Positions 8,101 to 13,696 of a DNA stretch of 19,965 nt are shown here, piece after piece. Source of the DNA: Pseudomonas sp. PGPPP3. GTDB lineage: Bacteria; Pseudomonadota; Gammaproteobacteria; Pseudomonadales; Pseudomonadaceae. The position numbers and the translations under genes are program-made. Location of the stretch: positions 1 to 19,965 of the forward strand of contig NKIE01000008.1 of the NCBI GenBank assembly GCA_002256055.1, given 5' to 3'. Numbering within the stretch: the first letter of the stretch is position 1; every line of letters starts with the position of its first letter. Below the pieces are notes generated by a model, which was not told the origin of the DNA, made no database searches, and saw only the letters and a list, made by a program, of their open reading frames with translations.

Positions 8101-8859
8101 TTACTTGCCGGCCGAGAGGCCGAAATCCATGGCCAGGTTGGCCCCGGTAATCGCCTCGGCATACGGCTGGCAGAGGAACCACACCAGCTCGGCAATTTCC
8201 TCTGGACGGATAAAGCGCGCGCTGGCGCCCTGCGGGTAAAGCTTGAGCAGGTCGCGCTTGTAGCCTTTGGGGTCGCCCTCGCCGTAGCGCTCGGCCTGGA
8301 AGTCGAGCATCGGTGTGGCGATATCGCCTGGCGACACGGCGTTGACGCGGATGCCGTCGGGCGCCAGATCGAGGGCCAGGGTTTTGCTCAGTAAGGTCAG
8401 CGCGCCTTTGCTGGCGCAGTAGGCCGCCGCGTTGCGGTTGCCTTGGTGGCCGGCGTCGCTGGCGATATTGACGATCGTGCCGCGGCTGTCGCGCAGGTGC
8501 GGGATGGCGGCGGCGCAGGCAAAGAACGCGGCTTTGACGTTGACGTCCATGAGCAGGTCGAAGTCCTCCTCGCTGAACGACTCCACCGGCCCTTCGCGCC
8601 ACACGCCGGCGGCGTTGATCAGTGCATCCAGGCGCCCGACCCGTGCCAGGGTGCGCTCCAGCACATCGCGGCAAGCGGCTGCAGTGCGCAGGTCGGCGCT
8701 GATCGAGCCGGCCAGCGGCATCTCATGGCCGAGTTGGGCCAGCCCGGCGGCGTTCTGGTCGGTGACCACTACTCGCCAGTTGCCGGCGGCGAAACGCTTG
8801 GCCAATGCACTGCCGAGGCCACCGGCGGCGCCGGTAATCAGGACTACGGGTTGCGGCAT
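8101..8859 (-). CDS. SDR family NAD(P)-dependent oxidoreductase
   Basis: A classical short-chain dehydrogenase of 252 residues. Visible are the cofactor motif TGAAGGLG (9-16), Asp34 after strand 2 (VVVTDQ), which favours NAD(H) over NADP(H), NAAG (82-85), Ser134, and YCASK with Tyr147 and Lys151, then SPGDIATPM. ATG 8859 is chosen because the Rossmann motif then begins at residue 9, as usual; AGGAA lies upstream. A longer frame to 8967 runs through a large hairpin and is rejected. It lies downstream of the glutamine-synthetase-like gene on the same strand, across a 155-bp gap. It may oxidise an alcohol or reduce an aldehyde or ketone made by that pathway; the substrate is unknown. Confidence 0.9.
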   Translation of the reverse strand: MPQPVVLITGAAGGLGSALAKRFAAGNWRVVVTDQNAAGLAQLGHEMPLAGSISADLRTAAACRDVLERTLARVGRLDALINAAGVWREGPVESFSEEDFDLLMDVNVKAAFFACAAAIPHLRDSRGTIVNIASDAGHQGNRNAAAYCASKGALTLLSKTLALDLAPDGIRVNAVSPGDIATPMLDFQAERYGEGDPKGYKRDLLKLYPQGASARFIRPEEIAELVWFLCQPYAEAITGANLAMDFGLSAGK

Positions 8860-8939
8860 AAGAAGATTCCTGGTGAAGAAAAGGCTGAACCTATGAGTGT
8901 CCCGCAGCGGTAACCAGTCAAGGCCAGGCGCAGAGGGAT

Positions 8940-8980
8940 GGCGAAGGCGCAGTTGGCAATTGGCCACTGCGCATTTCGCC
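8940..8980. repeat. Large imperfect intercistronic hairpin
   Basis: Outer arms GGCGAA (8940-8945) and TTCGCC (8975-8980) and inner arms GCGCAGT (8947-8953) and ACTGCGC (8966-8972), extended by GGC/GCC with one bulged T, form a long hairpin around AATTG. It lies between the glutamine-synthetase-like gene and the downstream SDR gene. It has no T-tract on either side. It could be a REP-like element, an mRNA-processing or stabilising structure, or a leaky terminator that lowers SDR expression. Confidence 0.5.
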
Positions 8981-9014
8981 GGTCTCTCCCGTCACGCCTG
9001 AGCGCCGTAGCTGC

Positions 9015-10382
9015 TTAGGCGTGGGTCAGGTACCAGCGCCAGTCCTGCTCGCCAACCTCGCCCACGAATTGGCGGAACTCTTCCCACTTGATCGCCAGGA
9101 AGATTTTCAGGAAGTCCTCGCCTAGGGCTTCTTTCGCCCAGGCCGATTGCTCCAGATTGCGCAGGGCGGTCAGCCAGTCGGTTGGCAGGGTTTCGCGTGA
9201 CTGCTCGTAGCCGTTGCCGATGATCTCTTCACCCGGGTCAATCTGCTGTTTGATGCCATGATGGATGCCGGCCAGGATCGCCGCTGCGGCCAGGTACGGG
9301 TTGGCATCGGCGCCACAGATGCGGTGCTCGACGTGGCGGCTTTTGGCTGGGCCTCCGGGTACGCGGAACGACACGGTGCGGTTGTTCACGCCCCAGCTCT
9401 TGGCCAGCGGCGCGTAGCTGTTGGCCTGGAAGCGGCGGTAGGAGTTGGCGTTGGGGCAGAAGATTGCCAGCGCGTCATTCAGCGTGGCCATCATGCCGCC
9501 AATCGCGTGCTTGAGCAGCGGTGTACCGTGCGGGTCTTCCGATGCCATCAGGTTATTGCCCTGTTCATCCGCCAGCGACACGTGCATGTGCATCCCGCTG
9601 CCGGCCAGGTCGCCGAATGGCTTGGCCATAAAGCAGGCGATGTAACCATGCTTGTTGGCAACGCCCTTGACCAAGCGCTTGTAGCGCACGCCTTCGTCGA
9701 CTGCCTGCAGCGCATCGAAGCGGTGTTCCAGGGTCAGTTCGACCTGGCCTGGGGCATATTCGGAAATCGCCGTACGCACCGGCAGGCCCTGCACTTCGCA
9801 GGCGGTGTAGAGGTCATCGAGGAACGGCTGCAGCTGTTCCAGTTCATACACGCCGTATACCTGCGGCGCTTGCGGGCGCACGCCGTTGGTCTGCAGCGCC
9901 GGTTGCGGCCGGCCGTTGGCATCGCGATTCTTGTCCAGCAGGTAGAACTCCAGCTCCACCGCCATCACCGGATGCAAGCCGTCGGCTTTCAGGCGGTCGA
10001 TGGTGCGCGCCAGTACATGACGGGGGTCGCCAGGGGCGGCGGGCATGCCCTTGGTCGGGTGCATGCTGACTTGCACCTGGCCGGTCGGGGTGCTGCGCCA
10101 GGATTGCATGGTCAACGAGCCCGGGATCGGGTGGGTCCAGCAGTCGGCATCGGCGACTTCCCAGACCAGGCCGCTGGCTTCGACATCTTCGCCCTGTACG
10201 GTCAGCGAGAGGATCGAGCTGGGCAGCGGGCGGCCACTTTCATAAATGGCCAGCAGTTCGTCACGGTGCAGCAGCTTGCCGCGTGGGATGCCGTTGGCGT
10301 CGATCAGAATCAGTTCAATCAGGCGCACCTCGGGGTGCTGGGCGAGGAAGTCGTGGGCTTCCTGGATTTCGGCAAATTTCAT
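9015..10382 (-). CDS. Glutamine synthetase family protein (PuuA-like gamma-glutamyl amine ligase)
   Basis: A 455-residue member of the glutamine synthetase family. These enzymes join glutamate to ammonia or, in PuuA, PauA and IpuC types, to an amine using ATP. Metal and substrate motifs are present: VELEFYLLD (142-150), EYAPGQVELTL (208-218), GSGMHMH (261-267), SYRRF near 314, NRTVSFRVPGG (334-344) and HVEHRICGADANPYL (350-364). I see no adenylylation-type loop of housekeeping GlnA. With an aminotransferase and dehydrogenases alongside, amine catabolism is more likely than nitrogen assimilation. ATG 10382 has CCAGGA upstream. The gene is 74 bases downstream of the aminotransferase gene and is probably in its operon. 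The amine substrate cannot be read from the sequence. Confidence 0.92.
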   Translation of the reverse strand: MKFAEIQEAHDFLAQHPEVRLIELILIDANGIPRGKLLHRDELLAIYESGRPLPSSILSLTVQGEDVEASGLVWEVADADCWTHPIPGSLTMQSWRSTPTGQVQVSMHPTKGMPAAPGDPRHVLARTIDRLKADGLHPVMAVELEFYLLDKNRDANGRPQPALQTNGVRPQAPQVYGVYELEQLQPFLDDLYTACEVQGLPVRTAISEYAPGQVELTLEHRFDALQAVDEGVRYKRLVKGVANKHGYIACFMAKPFGDLAGSGMHMHVSLADEQGNNLMASEDPHGTPLLKHAIGGMMATLNDALAIFCPNANSYRRFQANSYAPLAKSWGVNNRTVSFRVPGGPAKSRHVEHRICGADANPYLAAAAILAGIHHGIKQQIDPGEEIIGNGYEQSRETLPTDWLTALRNLEQSAWAKEALGEDFLKIFLAIKWEEFRQFVGEVGEQDWRWYLTHA

Positions 10383-10403
10383 GATGGTGTCCTGGGTAGG
10401 ATG

Positions 10404-10427
10404 GGTTAGCTGTTAGGCGGGCTAACC
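10404..10427. repeat. Intercistronic hairpin between the aminotransferase and glutamine-synthetase-like genes
   Basis: GGTTAGC (10404-10410) and GCTAACC (10421-10427) form a 7-bp perfect stem with a ten-base loop in the 74-bp gap. No T-tract follows on the minus strand, so it is more likely an mRNA-stability or partial attenuation structure than a full terminator. Confidence 0.4.
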
Positions 10428-10456
10428 TATCGAAGCGATTTCTACGGATATTTGGC

Positions 10457-11848
10457 TTACTCGCGGGCGCCGGGGATGGCCAGCAGCTCAGCCAGGGCCT
10501 CGTCGAGGGTGGCAATCAGCTGGTCCACGTCGGCGGCCGAGGTAGCCGGGCAGCACAGGGTCATGTTGTGGAACGGCGTGATCAGGATGCCGCGGTTGAT
10601 CAGGTACAGGTGCAGGGCCATTTGCAATTCGTCGTGGAACGCGGCCTCGGCCTGGGCGCCGGTTTTCGGCGACTGCGGGCAGAACTGGAATTCACTGCGT
10701 GCGCCCAGTTCGGTTACCGACCACTGGAGGTCGTATTTGCCGATCAGGCTGCGGAAGCCATCGGCGAGGCGCTTGGCCAGCGGCAGCATGTGATCGTAGG
10801 CCGCCTGAGTCATCACCTGTTCCAGGTTGGCGCGCATGCAGTGCATCGCCAGGGCGTTGGCCGACAGGGTGGTGCCCATGCCGCTGTGACCGTGGCCGTG
10901 GTTGCCGGCACTGGCGCGTTTGCGCGCGGCCTGCATGGCATCGGCCATCGCCGCGCTGCAACCGAAGATGCCGCACGGCACGCCGCCAGCGATCGGTTTG
11001 CCGACCACGAAGAAGTCTGGCTCCAGATTCCACAGTTGGGTGCAGCCACCCATGCCGGTGGAGATGGTGTGGGTTTCATCGATGATCAGCAGCGAACCGT
11101 ACTTCTTGGTCAGCTCGCGGCACTTCTGCATAAAGCCCGGCTCAGGCAGGACCATGCCGATGTTGGTCATCGCCGGCTCGCACATCAGTGCGGCGACGTC
11201 GCCCTTGGCCAGAGCGGCTTCCAGGGCCTCGACATCGTTGAACGGGATCGAGCGGCTGTATTGGGTCAGGTCATAGGCCTGGCCGATCAGGCCGGAGCGC
11301 GGCTGGGTTTCGCCGTCGTGGCAACGCACCATCACGTCATCCACAGTGCCGTGGTAGCAGCCGTCGAACACCAGCAGCACCTTGCGCTCGGTGATCGCCC
11401 GCGCCCAGCGCAGTACGTAGCGGTTGGAGTCGGTGGCGGTGGCGGTGACCTGCCAGAACGGCAAACCGAAGCGCGCCGCCAGCAGCTCGCCTGCAACCAC
11501 GGCGTCCTCGCCAGGGAGCATGGTGGTCAGGCCGTTGTTGCCCTGTTCGGCGATGGCCTTGGCGATCGGGTCCGGCGAGTGGCCGAACATGGTGCCGGTG
11601 TCGCCCAGGCAGAAGTCGATGTATTCGTGGCCGTCGACATCATAGAAGCGCGCGCCCTTGGCGCGGCTGACGAACAGCGGGTTCGGGGTCGACCAGTCGG
11701 CCATCCAGTGCATCGGCACGCCACCGAACAGCGAGTTGCGCGCCCGCTCGGCCAGGGCCACGGATTTCGGATTGCGCTCGATAAAGCGCGCTCGTTCACG
11801 GGCGGTGAAGGTTTCCACGGCGGATGGGCTGATACCACTGGCAGTCAT
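10457..11848 (-). CDS. Class III (HemL-like) PLP-dependent aminotransferase
   Basis: A 463-residue fold-type I PLP enzyme related to glutamate-1-semialdehyde aminomutase and to beta-amino-acid aminotransferases. Visible parts are FYDVDGHEYIDFCLGDTGTMFGHSP (68-92), FDGCYHG (161-167) for PLP stacking, IIDETHT (255-261) with Asp257 for the pyridine nitrogen, and VVGKPIAGGVPCGIFG with Lys284 as the likely Schiff-base lysine. The phosphate-binding segment reads TATATDSN (135-142), where relatives have SGTEAN, a divergent version. A chromosomal hemL is normally elsewhere and this protein is clearly different, so a catabolic transaminase is more likely. ATG 11848 has GAGGTG upstream. It is first in the leftward operon, behind a promoter that contains an operator-like palindrome. 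Confidence 0.9.
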   Translation of the reverse strand: MTASGISPSAVETFTARERARFIERNPKSVALAERARNSLFGGVPMHWMADWSTPNPLFVSRAKGARFYDVDGHEYIDFCLGDTGTMFGHSPDPIAKAIAEQGNNGLTTMLPGEDAVVAGELLAARFGLPFWQVTATATDSNRYVLRWARAITERKVLLVFDGCYHGTVDDVMVRCHDGETQPRSGLIGQAYDLTQYSRSIPFNDVEALEAALAKGDVAALMCEPAMTNIGMVLPEPGFMQKCRELTKKYGSLLIIDETHTISTGMGGCTQLWNLEPDFFVVGKPIAGGVPCGIFGCSAAMADAMQAARKRASAGNHGHGHSGMGTTLSANALAMHCMRANLEQVMTQAAYDHMLPLAKRLADGFRSLIGKYDLQWSVTELGARSEFQFCPQSPKTGAQAEAAFHDELQMALHLYLINRGILITPFHNMTLCCPATSAADVDQLIATLDEALAELLAIPGARE

Positions 11849-11877
11849 GTTTGAACACCTCGTTCGAATTTCTGCAC

Positions 11878-11906
11878 ATTCTTATTTGTGATCACAGATA
11901 AGTCAA
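11878..11906 (-). promoter_or_regulatory. Sigma70-type promoter of the aminotransferase operon
   Basis: On the minus strand, TTGACT (11906-11901) and AAGAAT (11883-11878) are separated by exactly 17 bases. The -35 matches five of six consensus bases and the -10 four. The spacer contains the palindrome TGTGATCACA, so a repressor bound there would block polymerase directly. Confidence 0.6.
11887..11896. promoter_or_regulatory. Operator copy 1 (TGTGATCACA), likely bound by the local GntR/FCD regulator
   Basis: A perfect 10-bp palindrome inside the identical 14-mer ATTTGTGATCACAG (11884-11897), lying between the -35 and -10 of the leftward promoter. It fits the TNGTNNNACNA-type sites of FadR/FCD regulators. 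The assignment to the regulator gene at 12964 is inferred from proximity. Confidence 0.7.
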
Positions 11907-11948
11907 TATCTGGATTTGAACGGCTATTTAGGTAATATGTCCGTAATT

Positions 11949-11958
11949 TGTGATCACA
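11949..11958. promoter_or_regulatory. Operator copy 2 (TGTGATCACA)
   Basis: A second perfect copy within the same 14-mer ATTTGTGATCACAG (11946-11959), 62 bases from copy 1. It lies just before the ribosome-binding site of the rightward SDR gene and shortly after a weak -10-like TAATAT at 11933. A dimer here could block the rightward unit, and the pair may allow looping or cooperative binding. Confidence 0.7.
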
Positions 11959-11970
11959 GGGTGGATAGAA

Positions 11971-12753
11971 ATGAGCGAATCAGTCTGGCAGGACCAGGTG
12001 GCGTTGATCAGTGGCGCTGGCAGCGACAGCGGTATTGGCCTGGCCATTGCCCGGCGTTTGGGCCGCGTCGGCGTGCGGGTGCTGATCACCGCCAGCAGTG
12101 CGCGCATCTTGCAGCGCGCCGCCGAGCTGCAGGCTGAAGGTATAGATGCCCGCGCCATGGCTGCCGATCTCACCGACGAAGCGCAGGTCAAAGCGCTGGC
12201 CGAGTGGGCCCATGCGCAGTTCGGGCATATCGACATTCTGGTTAACAACGCCGGCATGGCCATGGTCGGCAGTCCGGAGCCGTTCGCCGAGGTGGCGGAC
12301 ATGGACTTGGCGACCTGGAATCTGTCGCTGGCGCGCAACCTGACCAGCGCCTTTCTGCTGACCCGCAGCGTGTTGCCGGGAATGAAGGCCCGCGGCTACG
12401 GGCGCATCGTGCACATCAGCTCGACCACCGGCACCCGCGGCAGCAACCCCGGTGAGTCGGCCTACAGCGCGGCCAAGGCAGCGATGCTGGGGATGAACAT
12501 GAGCCTGGCCCTGGAAGTTGGCAAGCAGGGCATCACCGTCAACAGCGTCGCGCCGGGCTGGATTGCCACCGGCTCCTCGACCGAAGAAGAACGCCACGCC
12601 GCCACCTATACCCCGGTAGGCCGTGCCGGACGCCCGGAAGAAGTGGCGGCGGCGGTGGCGTTTCTCGCCTCGCCGGAGGCCAGCTATATCACCGGCGAAG
12701 TATTGGTCGTAGACGGCGGCAATTGCCTTATCGAAAACAAAGCACCCTGCTGA
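11971..12753 (+). CDS. SDR family oxidoreductase, FabG-like
   Basis: A 260-residue short-chain dehydrogenase. The cofactor loop is SGAGSDSGIG (14-23), two residues longer than the usual TGxxxGIG. Also present are NNAG (92-95), HISS (148-151), YSAAK with Tyr165 and Lys169, and APGWIATG. The segment after strand 2 is ITASSAR with no acidic residue, which leans to NADP(H). ATG 11971 has AGGGTGG upstream. A GTG at 11950 lies inside the operator and is rejected. The gene diverges from the aminotransferase operon and shares the twin-operator region, so it is likely co-induced. It probably reduces or oxidises an intermediate of the same pathway; its substrate is unknown. Confidence 0.9.
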   Translation: MSESVWQDQVALISGAGSDSGIGLAIARRLGRVGVRVLITASSARILQRAAELQAEGIDARAMAADLTDEAQVKALAEWAHAQFGHIDILVNNAGMAMVGSPEPFAEVADMDLATWNLSLARNLTSAFLLTRSVLPGMKARGYGRIVHISSTTGTRGSNPGESAYSAAKAAMLGMNMSLALEVGKQGITVNSVAPGWIATGSSTEEERHAATYTPVGRAGRPEEVAAAVAFLASPEASYITGEVLVVDGGNCLIENKAPC

Positions 12754-12791
12754 GCGCTTCTGCGTCGGTCAGGCGTTGTTGCAGGGTCGTC

Positions 12792-12829
12792 CGAAAATGC
12801 TCATTGACTGCAGTCAACTGCGCTTTTCG
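12792..12829. promoter_or_regulatory. Nested symmetric dyad upstream of the GntR-family gene
   Basis: A perfect 14-bp palindrome TTGACTGCAGTCAA (12804-12817) is flanked, six bases away on each side, by CGAAAA (12792-12797) and TTTTCG (12824-12829). The whole 38-bp arrangement has one centre of symmetry. It lies between the SDR stop and the regulator gene. It could be a second operator, for example for another regulator, or an RNA hairpin ending the SDR transcript. Confidence 0.5.
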
Positions 12830-12897
12830 AACGCCCCTGCGCCTAGCCTGCCTCTAGCAGAATCACTCAGGTATTTATTCGTTATCTGGAGAACCCC

Positions 12898-12957
12898 ATG
12901 CACAACTGCTCCCTGACTCTCGCGCAACTGCCGGCTCCGCCAGCGTTTAAACGGTAA
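12898..12957 (+). CDS. Putative 19-residue leader ORF, or interrupted N-terminus of the GntR-family regulator
   Basis: ATG 12898 is preceded by TGGAGAA at good spacing and encodes MHNCSLTLAQLPAPPAFKR before TAA at 12955-12957. The ORF is in the same frame as the regulator, whose ATG follows six bases after the stop and has no ribosome-binding site of its own. Two readings are possible. It may be a leader peptide that feeds ribosomes to the regulator by reinitiation. Alternatively the ancestral regulator began at 12898 and a nonsense change removed its N-terminal tail. Such short tails before the winged helix are common in this family. Confidence 0.4.
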   Translation: MHNCSLTLAQLPAPPAFKR

Positions 12958-12963
12958 TTGACG

Positions 12964-13626
12964 ATGGCCGATAATCTGCAGGATCAGCTGTACCAGAACA
13001 TCCGTAGCGGCCTGCTCAGCGGGCGTTTCCAGCCCGGCGAGCGGTTGAAGATCCGCGACCTGGCCGCCGAGTGGGGTACCAGCCCGATGCCGGTACGTGC
13101 GGCGTTGCAGCGCCTGGTGGCGGAGGGAGCGCTGGAGGGCGAGGCGCAGCGTTCCCTGCGGGTACCGGCGATGACCCGCGAGCGCTTCGAGCAGTTACTG
13201 CCGGTGCGCATCAACCTCGAAGGCCTGGCCGTGGAGTTGGCCGCCGCGCGGATCACCCCGGCCGATCTGACGACCTTGCAAGGCTGCATCGAGCGCATGG
13301 AAGTGGCCTTGCGTGAGCGCAATGTGCAGGCCTATCTGGCCGACAACAGCCAGTTTCACCTAGTCCTCTACCAGGCCTGCGCCAACCCGGTGCTGCTGCG
13401 GTTGATTGAATCCTTATGGTTGCAGGTGGGGCCGTTTTTCAATCGGCTGTTCACCGAGGCCGATCTGTCCCTGCGCCTCAATGATTTCCACGCGGATTGC
13501 CTCAAGGCCTTACAGGCTGGGGATGGGACCGCGGCGCGGGCGGCCATCGAGCAGGACCTACAGTACTTCGGCAACTTCCTGCTCAATCTGCTCAGCCTGG
13601 CGCCGGCCAAGCGCAGCAAGCACTGA
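12964..13626 (+). CDS. GntR family transcriptional regulator, FCD (FadR-type) subfamily
   Basis: A 220-residue DNA-binding regulator. The N-terminal winged helix covers about residues 5-67 (LYQNIRSGLLSGRFQPGERL, then IRDLAAEWGTSPMPVRAALQRLVAEGAL). The all-helical FCD effector domain covers about 72-210. Likely FCD metal or ligand residues are in DNSQFH (127-132) and DFHADCL (174-180). The later His usual in the last ligand position appears as EQD (196-198). These proteins usually repress neighbouring catabolic genes and release DNA on binding a carboxylate. It most likely acts on the twin TGTGATCACA sites at 11887 and 11949. ATG 12964 lacks a visible ribosome-binding site; translation may depend on the leader ORF just upstream. 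Confidence 0.88.
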   Translation: MADNLQDQLYQNIRSGLLSGRFQPGERLKIRDLAAEWGTSPMPVRAALQRLVAEGALEGEAQRSLRVPAMTRERFEQLLPVRINLEGLAVELAAARITPADLTTLQGCIERMEVALRERNVQAYLADNSQFHLVLYQACANPVLLRLIESLWLQVGPFFNRLFTEADLSLRLNDFHADCLKALQAGDGTAARAAIEQDLQYFGNFLLNLLSLAPAKRSKH

Positions 13627-13696
13627 GCAGCGGACAGGCCTGCCCTGGGCAACTACACTCAGGGCCATCTCTCCGCGTCGCACAAGGGTTCGTTTG

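Noticed and set aside
7844..8674. N-terminal extension of the thioesterase frame (437 codons in total)
   Set aside because: The upstream part is antiphase to the SDR gene, is arginine-rich nonsense and lacks homology. ATG 7843 with a ribosome-binding site gives a normal-length hotdog protein.
9015..10382. Housekeeping glnA
   Set aside because: No adenylylation-type loop is visible, and the gene lies with an aminotransferase and SDRs. The PuuA-like group fits better.
10457..11848. Housekeeping hemL (glutamate-1-semialdehyde aminomutase)
   Set aside because: The phosphate-binding loop diverges, and the context is a catabolic cluster with its own regulator rather than tetrapyrrole synthesis.
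9258..11854. Long plus-strand open frames (383 and 428 codons) opposite the GS-like and aminotransferase genes
   Set aside because: Their translations are low-complexity, rich in Gly, Val, Ala, His and Gln, with no motif. They are antisense shadows of two strongly supported genes with high GC codon bias.
11887..11958. TGTGATCACA read as CRP/Vfr sites
   Set aside because: CRP-type sites need a six-base spacer between TGTGA and TCACA. Here the halves abut, which fits a GntR/FCD-type site better.
13642..13665. GCCCTG/CAGGGC inverted repeat between the GntR-family and response-regulator genes
   Set aside because: The six-base arms with a twelve-base loop are too weak to call a terminator in GC-rich DNA.
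13406..13696. Upstream extension of the response-regulator frame
   Set aside because: It overlaps the end of the GntR-family gene out of frame. The receiver domain begins normally from ATG 13697.
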